Shown in pieces: positions 16,682 to 24,906 of a DNA stretch of 64,000 nt. The stretch is taken from positions 95,665 through 159,664 of IMG/VR virus record IMGVR_UViG_3300017971_000201; one strand, written 5' to 3'. Position 1 is the first letter of the stretch, and each line of letters opens with the position of its first letter. Origin of the DNA: a virus. A program made the translations under genes and the position numbers. The notes beneath the pieces were generated by a model, which saw only the letters and a list, made by a program, of their open reading frames with translations, ran no database searches and had not been told where the DNA came from.

Positions 16682-17728
16682 GTGGCACTCAGCAAGAAGA
16701 CGATCAACAAGCACAACTTGAAGAGGGCCGAGGTGTTCGCAGCCAACGGCCTCGGCGACCACGACGTCGCGTTCGCTCACCCCCGGTTCCTCGGCTACGA
16801 CGAGGCCGAGAACGAGTGCGCGCTCTGCGAGCACAAGCACATCAAGTGGCTGTTCGCCATTCACTTCGACAAGCCCGACACGACCACCATGCTCGGAAAG
16901 GTCGCGACCGGCTTCGTGCGCACCGAGGAGGTCACCCTCTCCCCGGTCGGCAGCAAGTGCATCACCGACTGGCTCGACGCGGTGCCCGAGTCGGCCGAGA
17001 AGCTCGAGGCGCTCAAGCGCTGGGCCAAGGAGATGGACAAGTGCAAGGCAGCCATGAAGCTGAAGGTCTGCGAGGATCTCTGCCTCGAGCTGCTCGAGAC
17101 GCGCGGTGTCCCGGTCACGGAGAACCAGACGGCCCGCGAGACCGTCTACAGCCTCTACGCCAAGACCGGCTACAAGGCCCGCTCGGTGCTCTCCTGGTAC
17201 GATCGCAAGGCGCTCGCGAAGAACGCATACAACGTGGTCCAGGGAACCTGCGTGCGGAAGACCGCGCAGGACTGGATCAAGCGGCTGGAGCCGGTGCTCG
17301 ACAGGCAGGCCGAGCTGGACGCGCAGAAGGCGAACGAGCCGGAGCCGGCTTCGGTGATCCAGATGGTCGAGAAGGCCGCGCCGACCCCCGCGCCGACCCC
17401 CGCGCCGACCACCGCGCCGGTCCTCGACGACGACCTGGCCGAGCTGGCGGCCGACGACGCCGAGCTGATCAACCGCTCCCGGAAGGCGTGGGACGCGGGC
17501 GCCGGCAAGCTCGACGACTACGAGCGCAACGCGATCAAGGACATCGCGCAGAAGGTCGTCAAGTTCGGCTCGTTCGCGACCGACAAGCAGCGCGGATTCT
17601 TCGAAAAGCTCGTCAAGAAGCTCGAGGCGGCGGCCAACGGGACCGCCGAGACGGAGCCGGTCGCGGCCGTGCTCCCCGGCGAGCCCGGCTACGTGAGCGC
17701 GAGCGGAGTCGACGGGGCGCGCTACTAA
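16682..17728 (+). CDS. Hypothetical protein with zinc-finger-like motif and Pro-rich linker
   Basis: 348 aa, GTG start with GGAAGGAG upstream. An early CALCEHKHIKWLF segment (about residue 45) could bind zinc. A helical middle follows, then a linker (PTPAPTPAPTTAP, about 235-250) and a C-terminal helical domain ending DKQRGFFEKLVKKLEAAANG. The two-domain layout with a flexible linker is reminiscent of nucleic-acid-binding phage proteins, but no family is recognised. First gene of a plus-strand operon. Confidence 0.7.
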   Translation: MALSKKTINKHNLKRAEVFAANGLGDHDVAFAHPRFLGYDEAENECALCEHKHIKWLFAIHFDKPDTTTMLGKVATGFVRTEEVTLSPVGSKCITDWLDAVPESAEKLEALKRWAKEMDKCKAAMKLKVCEDLCLELLETRGVPVTENQTARETVYSLYAKTGYKARSVLSWYDRKALAKNAYNVVQGTCVRKTAQDWIKRLEPVLDRQAELDAQKANEPEPASVIQMVEKAAPTPAPTPAPTTAPVLDDDLAELAADDAELINRSRKAWDAGAGKLDDYERNAIKDIAQKVVKFGSFATDKQRGFFEKLVKKLEAAANGTAETEPVAAVLPGEPGYVSASGVDGARY

Positions 17729-17748
17729 GCGCGCTCCGAGGAGCAAGA

Positions 17749-18606
17749 GTGAGCTACAGGCGACAACGATACGTGAAGATCCCCGAAGGGTCAGACACTC
17801 CCCTGACGAAGGCGGAGTTTCTGGCCCACGTATCGCGCCTGGGCACTGATCTGGCGCTCGCGCGCTACCGCTACGAGCACACCATCTGCAAGGATCTGCC
17901 GAACCGGCAGTGCCTCGACGAGGAAGAGCACCAGCTCTGGCAGCTCGCGCACGAGTCCGCGAAGCGGCTGTGCGACCGCCACGACATGAGCGCGATCGAG
18001 AAGCTGGCCGAGATCGCGAAGCGGGAAGAGGCCGAGGCGATGGCGGAAGCCAAGCGCGAGGTCGTCTACTCCTCGGCCGTGGACAAGCTGCTCGAGGATC
18101 ACAATGCGCCGGTCCGCAAGTTCGCCCTCGAGCAGCCGTCGCACGAGGTAGTTCGCCTCGCCATGGCGCTGCTGGACTACGCGGGATGCGAGGAGCGTGT
18201 TCCGGCCATCCTGAGAGAGCTGGACGACGCCCGCGATTCGCAGCGCTACTACAACAATCGGCTGAAGACCTGGGCCAGCTGCGCCCACGCTCCACCAGTC
18301 TGGAAGTGCCCCCGGTGCGAAGGCGAGGGGCACATGGGCGGCACCAAGTATGCGAAAGACCCATGCAAGCTCTGCGACGGACGCGGCTTCGTGCTCGCCG
18401 ACGCAGACAGCAAGTACGACCAGTCGCACGACTACGACGAGTTGGACCTGACATACGAGGGTCGCCAGGCGATCAACAGAGGAGACGCCTGGACGCCGGA
18501 AGACGAAGCCAACGCCGCTGGCTACGAGTCGATCGAGGACGCCGAAGAGGACGGTTGGCAGTTACCCGACTGGTTCAATCCGACGGCTGAAGAGAAGGCA
18601 GCGTGA
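17749..18606 (+). CDS. Hypothetical protein with DnaJ-type zinc motif and AVDxLA motif
   Basis: 285 aa, GTG start with GAGGAG 5 nt upstream. Contains MSAIEKLAEIAKREE and SSAVDKLLEDH, two AVDxLA-like segments, then a CPRCEGEGHMGG...CKLCDGRG zinc motif like the Cys-rich repeats of DnaJ. The C-terminus is acidic. Function unknown. Its stop overlaps the next start. Confidence 0.7.
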   Translation: MSYRRQRYVKIPEGSDTPLTKAEFLAHVSRLGTDLALARYRYEHTICKDLPNRQCLDEEEHQLWQLAHESAKRLCDRHDMSAIEKLAEIAKREEAEAMAEAKREVVYSSAVDKLLEDHNAPVRKFALEQPSHEVVRLAMALLDYAGCEERVPAILRELDDARDSQRYYNNRLKTWASCAHAPPVWKCPRCEGEGHMGGTKYAKDPCKLCDGRGFVLADADSKYDQSHDYDELDLTYEGRQAINRGDAWTPEDEANAAGYESIEDAEEDGWQLPDWFNPTAEEKAA

Positions 18607-19406
18607 CCGAAGAGAACGACAAGCCAGCGATCACCGCAGCTACCCGCACCCAGGGCCGGCTCACGTTCCAGTACTACGGCCTCCGCCGGCACTGGACATG
18701 GACGCTCTCTCACAAGACCCGGGATCTCGTCTCCGCGATGCGCGGCGCATGGGGCAGTGACGTGGACATCGTGACGATGCTCGGCGCCGGCCCGCGCGCG
18801 CCCTATCAGGACTGGCAGCGATTCGACTCCACGTACGAGGTCGTGGATCTCGGCCGGAACAGGAAGAAGGCCGAGGAGATCATCGCCGAGCTGAAGCGGG
18901 AGGCGAGCGCAGAGAAAGATCTCCGTGCTCACGTGGCCCGAGACCTCGCGCATGAGACCAGAGAGTCTGTGGAGGGTTTCGTGCAGCGTTGCAAGGATCT
19001 CCAGGAGTCAGTCGGTCAATCGATCTCGCGGCGCGGTCTCCTGTGGACGGCGTACGAGAAGGATCTCAACAGCGTGGCCACCACCGACTTCCAGAGAGAG
19101 TGGGCCGAGAAGCTACTCAAGGAGAAACCAGAGGGTCCGCTGATCAGCGCCCTCCGCATGGCGCTGGCCGAAGCGAAGAAGGAGCTGCTCGCTGGTGATA
19201 CCGTGGGACGCAAGACCTGGAACGCGAAGGACGTCGAGCACGCCATCGCGGCCACCAAGGGTTGCGCGCTCGTCGCTTGGGTCGGGAAGCTCTCCGACTG
19301 GATCAGGGAGTGGATGAGCTGGGAAGAGGCCAAGCAGAGGGTGTCCGACCGCAAACTCGGCGTCTTAGCCAACAGGATCATCGAGAAGACCGGCGAGATC
19401 AGCTGA
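18603..19406 (+). CDS. Hypothetical helical protein
   Basis: 267 aa, GTG start overlapping the previous stop. Long helical stretches (KAEEIIAELKREASAEKDLR) and an amphipathic C-terminus. No catalytic motif or family recognised. Third gene of the plus-strand operon. Confidence 0.65.
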   Translation: MTEENDKPAITAATRTQGRLTFQYYGLRRHWTWTLSHKTRDLVSAMRGAWGSDVDIVTMLGAGPRAPYQDWQRFDSTYEVVDLGRNRKKAEEIIAELKREASAEKDLRAHVARDLAHETRESVEGFVQRCKDLQESVGQSISRRGLLWTAYEKDLNSVATTDFQREWAEKLLKEKPEGPLISALRMALAEAKKELLAGDTVGRKTWNAKDVEHAIAATKGCALVAWVGKLSDWIREWMSWEEAKQRVSDRKLGVLANRIIEKTGEIS

Positions 19407-19412
19407 GGCCGG

Positions 19413-19421
19413 TGGTAGAAC
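19413..19421 (+). promoter_or_regulatory. Promoter element TGGTAGAAC
   Basis: TAGAAC followed 5-6 nt later by GTAGGAGAG and the ATG at 19437; short leader with a ribosome site. Confidence 0.5.
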
Positions 19422-19436
19422 TCGGTAGGAGAGCAG

Positions 19437-19829
19437 ATGGGTAGGGACAAGAACTGGAGCGAGGCCAACGAGTTTGAGGCTGCCCCGTGCCCGATGCCGG
19501 CATGCGATGGCCATCTGGCCGCGCTCTACAGCGTCACCATGTCGGCGCCCTACCCATGGGAGCAGGTCGGCTTCACGAAGTCGTCGATCAAGACCTCTCG
19601 CGTGCAGATCGTGGCCGCCGCCTGGGAGCTGGCCCAGCCCTTCTGCCCGAGCTGCGGCTGGCGCGAGCGCGAGCGGCGGGAGAGCGCCAAGAGCGAGGCG
19701 ATCTTGCGGTTGATGCGGGCGCTCATCCTGCGTGGCGTGAGCGCGGCCGAGATCCAGGCGATCGTCGGCGATTCGACCAGCACGATCGACGTGATGGCCG
19801 CGACTCACCCCGATCCGAGCGACGACTAG
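19437..19829 (+). CDS. Zinc-ribbon and HTH-like small protein
   Basis: 130 aa. Cys pairs CPMPAC and CPSCGW could hold one zinc; the C-terminal third (GVSAAEIQAIVGDSTSTIDVM) resembles a helix-turn-helix. Possibly a small regulator. Converges on and overlaps the Nudix gene by 4 nt. Confidence 0.65.
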   Translation: MGRDKNWSEANEFEAAPCPMPACDGHLAALYSVTMSAPYPWEQVGFTKSSIKTSRVQIVAAAWELAQPFCPSCGWRERERRESAKSEAILRLMRALILRGVSAAEIQAIVGDSTSTIDVMAATHPDPSDD

Positions 19830-21301
19830 CTGCCTCCGTAGAGCTTCCAGATCGGGTAGCTCTTGTAGCTGGTCTGCTTCTTCTGCGGCGGCCACTGCTT
19901 CAGCGGCTCGTGCTTCGTCGGCTTCTTGGGGACCGGCGAGATGACGATCCGGCTCGGGCCGACTGACGCGCCTGACTTCCCGATGGGCACCGTCTTCGGC
20001 TTGACCGGCGTCCGCAGCGCCGAGATCGGAAGCGGCTTCTTCACATCGCCGACCGGCTTCCACATCCGCTTGATGACTGGGAGCAGCTTCTCGACAACCT
20101 CTTCCATCCGGTAGCTCCGCTTGATCGCGGCACGCAGTGGGATCCACTCGGAGCGCGCCATCTCATGGTCGGTCCCCGCGCCGGGTTTCCCGCCAGTGCG
20201 CCTCATCACGAAGTAGTGCGTCGTGTTCTCCCAGCGGAAGGCCATCGTCCTGATCTCATCGGCCTGGGAGTCGATGAACTTGGCCTCCTTCGGATACTGC
20301 TCCTTCAGCAGCTTCAGGACGAGTGGCAGGTCGTACTTGCCGAGATCACCGAACTTGCTCTTGGTGACGTGCGCCTTGCTGTTCGCGACCTTCGCGTGAA
20401 CACCGCTCTCCTCCTTGACCTCGCGGGACGCGCCTTTGGTCAGACCCTCGCCGATGTCGAGGCCCCCCTTCGGAAACACCCAGTAGGTGCCGTACTTGGG
20501 AGCGACCTGGCAGGCCAGGACTGGCAGCTCCCAGAGATCTGGACCCTCGAGCGTCCTGAAGACGATCCCACCGGCCGCGACGCGTGGGATGTACGACACC
20601 TTCTTCTTGAAGCCGTCCACCAGATCGCGGAGCTTCTGCTGCTCGGGCGAGAGCTTCGTCTTCTTCGGTGGCAGATTCCTCGACGACTTCTTGCCGCCGC
20701 CCACGCCCCACCAGCCGGTCTGCTGAATGTCCTCGTCGCCCCAGCTGACTCCGGCGAACGGGTCGTCTGCGATGGCCTTCTTCCACGCCTTCGATGACAG
20801 CTTGCTGCCACCGCCCCGGCCCTTCTGCTTCTCCTTCGACTTCTGGCCCTTCCTCCGGTAGTGGGCCACGCCCAGCTTGACCAGGAGCTTCATCCGCTCC
20901 TCGTCGTTGCCCACCCAGGCGGCTGTGTGCGGCAGGTCTCCCTTGCGGCCGGCGCGCTCGAGGTGGCGCTTGAGGTTGCCGTCGGTGATGTAGATCCGAT
21001 CGAGCGCCCAGCGGCCGACCTCGGTCTCGACGAAGCTCGGCACACGGAGCTTCTTCGGCCTCGCCTTCTTGCCGGCACCTCCACCGAACTTGCCTCCGGC
21101 CTCGAGCCACGCCTTCCAGGTGACGCCGGGCGGCTTGACGCCCTTCTTGAGCGCCTCCTTGGTGATCTCACCCGACTTGCCGGCCGGCGTCTTGTGACGT
21201 GGCACCGGCTTGAGCGGCTTGAGAGGGCGGCGGCGGCCGGAGCGACCAGTCTTTCCCCGGTAAGCCTCGAGCAGCGTGGTCAGCGTGGTCAGCGTGGTCA
21301 T
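19826..21301 (-). CDS. Nudix hydrolase domain protein
   Basis: 491 aa, about three times a minimal Nudix enzyme. Residues 279-301 match the Nudix box exactly (GX5EX7REUXEEXGU: GLDIGE, REVKEESGV). Nudix enzymes hydrolyse nucleoside diphosphates linked to another group. The N-terminal 235 residues are Lys/Arg/Gly-rich and unknown; the C-terminal 100 are basic and Pro-rich. The start encodes MTTLTTLTTL from a 9-bp tandem repeat. A TAGAAT element lies 7 nt before the ATG, so it may be leaderless. With MazG-like and NDP kinase genes nearby it suggests nucleotide-pool control. Confidence 0.85.
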   Translation of the reverse strand: MTTLTTLTTLLEAYRGKTGRSGRRRPLKPLKPVPRHKTPAGKSGEITKEALKKGVKPPGVTWKAWLEAGGKFGGGAGKKARPKKLRVPSFVETEVGRWALDRIYITDGNLKRHLERAGRKGDLPHTAAWVGNDEERMKLLVKLGVAHYRRKGQKSKEKQKGRGGGSKLSSKAWKKAIADDPFAGVSWGDEDIQQTGWWGVGGGKKSSRNLPPKKTKLSPEQQKLRDLVDGFKKKVSYIPRVAAGGIVFRTLEGPDLWELPVLACQVAPKYGTYWVFPKGGLDIGEGLTKGASREVKEESGVHAKVANSKAHVTKSKFGDLGKYDLPLVLKLLKEQYPKEAKFIDSQADEIRTMAFRWENTTHYFVMRRTGGKPGAGTDHEMARSEWIPLRAAIKRSYRMEEVVEKLLPVIKRMWKPVGDVKKPLPISALRTPVKPKTVPIGKSGASVGPSRIVISPVPKKPTKHEPLKQWPPQKKQTSYKSYPIWKLYGGS

Positions 21302-21308
21302 GCTCGCG

Positions 21309-21314
21309 ATTCTA
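21309..21314 (-). promoter_or_regulatory. -10 candidate TAGAAT
   Basis: TAGAAT 7 nt before the ATG of the Nudix gene; no ribosome site between them. Confidence 0.45.
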
Positions 21315-21341
21315 ACGATCGGCGGGCTCGCGTGCGATCGT

Positions 21342-21857
21342 CTAGCCCCACCGCTTCTTCAGCTTGGCGTTCATCGGGTGCTCGATCGAGGTCTTCAGGA
21401 GACGGCTCACGCCGCTCCCGTCCCACTTGGAGCCCCGGCGCGTGCGGAGGAGCCGACCGTTCAGGTCGGCAGCGATCTGCTCGTGGGTCCATCCCTTCTT
21501 CTTCCCCTTGAGGATCCACCGCATGACGTCCTGCTCTTCCTTGGCGACCACGACACGCTCGCCGTGACGTCGCCAACCGAAGGGCGGTGTCCCGAAGGGA
21601 ACGTAGCCCTCCGGCCAAGGACGATCGTCATTCTTCTTTTCCTTCTCCTTCGGGCCGGCCTCCGGTGCGCTACCGGCGTCCTCACTCGCCAGCGCCTCGT
21701 GCTCGTCCGGGGCAGCGATCACGAAGTTCTCGGGCAGGTGCGGCACCATCGGCAGGACGGTGCTGAGACGAATGCGAAGATCGTGGCAGCAGTCATCGTC
21801 GGGCAGATGCAGAAGGATCAGCTCCATCTCGTCTGCGTCGAGCTTCAGGAAAGGCAT
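21342..21857 (-). CDS. Protein with serine-recombinase-type DNA-binding segment
   Basis: 171 aa; ATG at 21857 chosen for the AGGAGG site. The N-terminus is acidic and unknown. Residues about 88-160 (PFGWRRHGERVVVAKEEQDV, then EQIAADLNGRLLRTRRGSKW) match the recombinase domain that follows the catalytic domain in large serine recombinases, but the catalytic domain itself is absent. Could be a DNA-binding regulator built from an integrase piece. Confidence 0.65.
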   Translation of the reverse strand: MPFLKLDADEMELILLHLPDDDCCHDLRIRLSTVLPMVPHLPENFVIAAPDEHEALASEDAGSAPEAGPKEKEKKNDDRPWPEGYVPFGTPPFGWRRHGERVVVAKEEQDVMRWILKGKKKGWTHEQIAADLNGRLLRTRRGSKWDGSGVSRLLKTSIEHPMNAKLKKRWG

Positions 21858-21877
21858 GGGTCGAACCTCCTGGTGTG

Positions 21878-21886
21878 GTTCTACCC
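21878..21886 (-). promoter_or_regulatory. Extended -10 promoter GGGTAGAAC
   Basis: Perfect copy. A short leader with CCAGGAGG precedes the ATG at 21857. Confidence 0.55.
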
Positions 21887-22084
21887 GGCGTTTCCACACT
21901 CCCGGACGTCGATCAGCTTCCTCAGCGCGCGGAAGGACTCGCGGCGAGGGTTGATGCCGAGGCGCAGAACCGATCGCGCGACGGCCATCATCTTGGTGCT
22001 CCCGTGAGCGAAGACCTCGTCCCGGAAGAACTGGGGCGTCTTCTCGTCGAGGTGCGTCAGGGCGATCAGGTAGTCCGGCTGCAT
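21881..22084 (-). CDS. Hypothetical small protein
   Basis: 67 aa, GGAGAA before the ATG and a GGGTAAGAG promoter-like string upstream. Charged, with FRALRKLIDVRECG at the end. No family recognised. Confidence 0.55.
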   Translation of the reverse strand: MQPDYLIALTHLDEKTPQFFRDEVFAHGSTKMMAVARSVLRLGINPRRESFRALRKLIDVRECGNAG

Positions 22085-22173
22085 GGTTCTCCTGCTCTTA
22101 CCCTAGACACCCGACACCAGACGTGCCCGTCACCCGATCGCAAGTTGCCTACAAGTCGGCTTGTGACAAGGAC

Positions 22174-22572
22174 TTACGTCTCAGATTCGCCGGACAGCCC
22201 ACGGCGCGGCCACGGCCGGCGGAGCGCGTCGAGTATCTGCTGCCGGCCGGTCAGCGGCCCCTCGTGTTCCGGCTCGTGCTCGGGCTCCGGCTCGGGCTCC
22301 GGCTCGGGCTCTGGGACCGGCCGCCTCCGACGACGTCTACAAGCCGGAGGACTCAGCTTGGGCAGCTCCCTGGGATGTTCCTTGTGGATCGGAAGCACCG
22401 CCGACTCGTACTCCTCCCACGTGTGACCGCCCGTGTGGATTACCCGCAGGAAGTCGGTGTAGATCGAACGCTCTTTGCGTCGGTACTTCTCCCAGATCCG
22501 CGTACAGTGCTCGTTAACGGCGTACTCGCCGTAGGCCCGGCGGGCAACCAGCTCCTTCTCGTGGTCGGTCAT
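22174..22572 (-). CDS. Hypothetical protein with Glu-Pro repeat tail
   Basis: 132 aa; ATG at 22572 in ATGA overlap with the upstream stop. Helical start, a basic RRRRRRPVPEP junction, then an EPEPEPEPEPEH repeat near residue 100. Function unknown. The 89-nt gap after it holds one AAGGACTTACG copy. Confidence 0.6.
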   Translation of the reverse strand: MTDHEKELVARRAYGEYAVNEHCTRIWEKYRRKERSIYTDFLRVIHTGGHTWEEYESAVLPIHKEHPRELPKLSPPACRRRRRRPVPEPEPEPEPEPEHEPEHEGPLTGRQQILDALRRPWPRRGLSGESET

Positions 22573-22940
22573 CGGTAAGGATCGATCCCGACCTCGCCGT
22601 AGCGCGTGCTGACGAACCCGTCGCGCCCGCACGTGAGCGACTCTCGCTCCGCGCGTCTGAGGAGATCGCCGAGCCGGTCGACGACGCTCGCGTTCGGATC
22701 AGGGATGATGGTGAGGCCGAGCTGGAGGAAGATCTCGCCGCCCTCGCGCTCGTCAACCGAACCGCACTGCAAGTAGACCTCGCCCTCCGGCTTGACCACC
22801 GAGCCAAACAGCGTTCGCACCAGGTCGCGGATCGTGCGATCCGGCGAGAACGACTTCGGCTTAGGCTCCGGCTGCGTCAGAGGAGTCTGCTGCCTCACCC
22901 CCTTCTTCCGCCTCGCCTTCTTCCGCTTCTTCCGCGCCAT
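22569..22940 (-). CDS. Small protein with AVDxLA-type motif
   Basis: 123 aa. N-terminus is a run of Lys/Arg (MARKKRKKARRKKG). Carries NASVVDRLGDLLRRAERES in its second half. Overlaps the upstream gene by 80 nt in another frame. Unknown function. Confidence 0.6.
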   Translation of the reverse strand: MARKKRKKARRKKGVRQQTPLTQPEPKPKSFSPDRTIRDLVRTLFGSVVKPEGEVYLQCGSVDEREGGEIFLQLGLTIIPDPNASVVDRLGDLLRRAERESLTCGRDGFVSTRYGEVGIDPYR

Positions 22941-23379
22941 CGAGGTAGACCGCCTTTCGAGCCCTCGCCACCGCCGCCTCGGCCACGCGGAGAGCCTGTT
23001 CCATGTTCAGCACGGCCGCTTCGGCCTGCTTCACACGTCGGTCGATATAGAGAACCGTCGCCATCTCCTTGGCCGACATGATCTCAGCTGAGAACAAGCC
23101 GGCCGCAGCTATCCGATCTGGGTTCATGCCCTTCCATCGCCGGAGACGGTCGATCTCTTCCAGCATGATCAGCCATCCGTGGACCGTCAACGAGCGCGTT
23201 TTCCCCTTCTGCTGTCCGACTGCGGCCATCGAATCGAACATGACCTTCTTCTGGATCGCGTAGTCGTCGCCGCTCCAGCCGCGAGGTGGAGCGTAGTGCT
23301 GGTAGGCCGCGTGAAACAGGTCGTCGAGCAGCAGTCGCCAGGTCTTGATGCCGAGTGTGATCGCAACGGTCACGGTCAC
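22861..23379 (-). CDS. Hypothetical helical protein with acidic tail
   Basis: 172 aa, start overlaps the previous stop by 4 nt. Long helix (KQAEAAVLNMEQALRVAEAA) and an EEAEEGEAEEGGEA tail. No family recognised. Confidence 0.6.
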   Translation of the reverse strand: MTVTVAITLGIKTWRLLLDDLFHAAYQHYAPPRGWSGDDYAIQKKVMFDSMAAVGQQKGKTRSLTVHGWLIMLEEIDRLRRWKGMNPDRIAAAGLFSAEIMSAKEMATVLYIDRRVKQAEAAVLNMEQALRVAEAAVARARKAVYLDGAEEAEEGEAEEGGEAADSSDAAGA

Positions 23380-23963
23380 GCGTCATCGCCCTCGGTCTCG
23401 GTCTCGGTCTCGCCGAGCTGCTCGCGGATGGCCTTCATGTACCAGATGTTCTTGATCTCGTCGTCGGTGATCTCACGCACATCGTCAGGCGACTTGATCG
23501 GTCCCCAGAAGGAGCCACATCCGAAGAAGATCTTGCCGAGCGACGGTACGAAGATCGCCGGGTTGCCGTGTCCCAGGCTGATCTGAAGGAGTCCGGTGAC
23601 GTCGTCGTGCCGGAGGCTCATGCCGATCGGCAGATCGCCCAGGAGGATGCCGAAGAAGGTCTTGCCCTCGTACTCCTTTCGACACGACCGGACACTGACG
23701 AAAGTCCCCGGCTTGCGGAGGCCGCGCCCATGCTCGTCCAGCCACTCCATCAGCAAGTTCTCGGCCATGATCCCGGTAACCTCGATGGGGAACCGGAACT
23801 CCTGGGACGGGCGGCTGCCGACCTCGGCCATCTCGCCTTCGATGGTCTCGGGATCGACCTCGCCGAGGAGGCTCTCGCAGAGCACGCGGTGCGCCTCCTC
23901 AGCCTGCTGGATTCGGTAGAGGCTGGCCATGATCCGCTCGCGGGGAGAGAGTTCGTCCGACAT
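23376..23963 (-). CDS. Hypothetical protein
   Basis: 195 aa; ATG at 23963 preceded by TAGGAGG. Mixed alpha/beta, no motif recognised; ends in an acidic ETETETEGDD tail. First gene of a short coupled run (23963 to 22174) driven by the promoter at 23996. Confidence 0.65.
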   Translation of the reverse strand: MSDELSPRERIMASLYRIQQAEEAHRVLCESLLGEVDPETIEGEMAEVGSRPSQEFRFPIEVTGIMAENLLMEWLDEHGRGLRKPGTFVSVRSCRKEYEGKTFFGILLGDLPIGMSLRHDDVTGLLQISLGHGNPAIFVPSLGKIFFGCGSFWGPIKSPDDVREITDDEIKNIWYMKAIREQLGETETETEGDDA

Positions 23964-23995
23964 CGATCCTCCTAGAGCGCCTCGCTCACGGTGGC

Positions 23996-24004
23996 GTTCT
24001 ACCC
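23996..24004 (-). promoter_or_regulatory. Extended -10 promoter GGGTAGAAC
   Basis: Perfect copy; leader of about 25 nt with TAGGAGG before the ATG at 23963. Confidence 0.55.
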
Positions 24005-24012
24005 TCGTTCGC

Positions 24013-24363
24013 CTATCGGTTGTCACCCTCGCCGTGTAGCACGCCACGGTCTTTTCGATCGGACAGCTTGGCGACATTGGCCTCCAGCACCTCGTTGACG
24101 CTGAAGCCAAGCTCGGTGCAGACCTGGGAGAAGTACCAGGCGATGTCGCCTAGCTCGCCCTTGATCGCCGGGTCTTCGCAGAGCGTCATCAGGTTCTCGC
24201 CGCCCCGGAGCCGCTTCTTGAGCTTCTCGGCGAACTCGCCGAGTTCGCCCATCAGGCCGAGGACCGTGTAGACGATCCGAACGTCGTCCTTGTCCATCGG
24301 CGGTACCGAGTCCACGTAGATCGCGGTGCCCCGCGCCCTCGCCTGGTAGATGTCTCCGTCCAT
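24013..24363 (-). CDS. MazG-like nucleotide pyrophosphohydrolase
   Basis: 116 aa. LGLMGELGEFAEKLKKRL and IKGELGDIAWYFSQVCTELG give the paired acidic helices of the all-alpha NTP pyrophosphatase (MazG/dUTPase-like) superfamily, which removes pyrophosphate from NTPs with Mg2+. Length fits the short phage type. ATG at 24363 chosen for the AGGAG site over an upstream TTG. In phages such enzymes are linked to nucleotide pools or alarmone levels; here that is inference. Confidence 0.82.
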   Translation of the reverse strand: MDGDIYQARARGTAIYVDSVPPMDKDDVRIVYTVLGLMGELGEFAEKLKKRLRGGENLMTLCEDPAIKGELGDIAWYFSQVCTELGFSVNEVLEANVAKLSDRKDRGVLHGEGDNR

Positions 24364-24365
24364 GC

Positions 24366-24830
24366 TCAATCTCCTGGTGGTGTCAGAGCGCCCAGCGCGT
24401 CGATCGCATCCAGGTGCTCGGTGAGTCCGAGCTGGAGAACGCGTTCCAGCTCGTCGGCGAACTCGCCACGATACCGCATGGAAAAGAATCGGAACGCGTC
24501 GAGCGTCGCCGTCATACAGATACTCAGCTGGGCCACCGATCGCCGTTGGATCTCCTCGGTACTAAGGTCCAAGGAGGCGAACCTGGGCCGAGTCGGGTGG
24601 TAGCCACCGCGCACTCGTACAGTCTTCGGCTCCGCAGCCGTCCGCATCGAGTGTAGAGCGGTGCTCACCTGAGCTGCACTCCGCCGAACATCGTCGTATC
24701 CAGGCTCTCGGCCGCGCGCGTTCAGGTAGCCGCCGACGCCATCGAAGACGGCTGCGAGCTTCTTCCAGCTCACGCCTCGCGCGATGCACTTGTCGAAGAG
24801 GCCCTGTAGGCCGACGATGCGGTCTTCCAC
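24366..24830 (-). CDS. Small protein with C-terminal AVDxLA motif
   Basis: 154 aa, GTG start placed 6 nt after GGGTAGAAC with no ribosome site, so probably leaderless. Ends HLDAIDALGALTPPGD. A basic centre (KTVRVRGGYHPTRPRF) may bind nucleic acid. Family unknown. Adjacent to the MazG-like gene. Confidence 0.65.
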   Translation of the reverse strand: MEDRIVGLQGLFDKCIARGVSWKKLAAVFDGVGGYLNARGREPGYDDVRRSAAQVSTALHSMRTAAEPKTVRVRGGYHPTRPRFASLDLSTEEIQRRSVAQLSICMTATLDAFRFFSMRYRGEFADELERVLQLGLTEHLDAIDALGALTPPGD

Positions 24831-24836
24831 AATGAG

Positions 24837-24845
24837 GTTCTACCC
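24837..24845 (-). promoter_or_regulatory. Leaderless promoter GGGTAGAAC
   Basis: Perfect copy exactly 6 nt before the GTG at 24830. Confidence 0.65.
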
Positions 24846-24906
24846 AGCGCAGCGGACACCGGAACCGAGCTGAGCATCTCGACACGGTTGCCGAGATCTA
24901 AACGAC

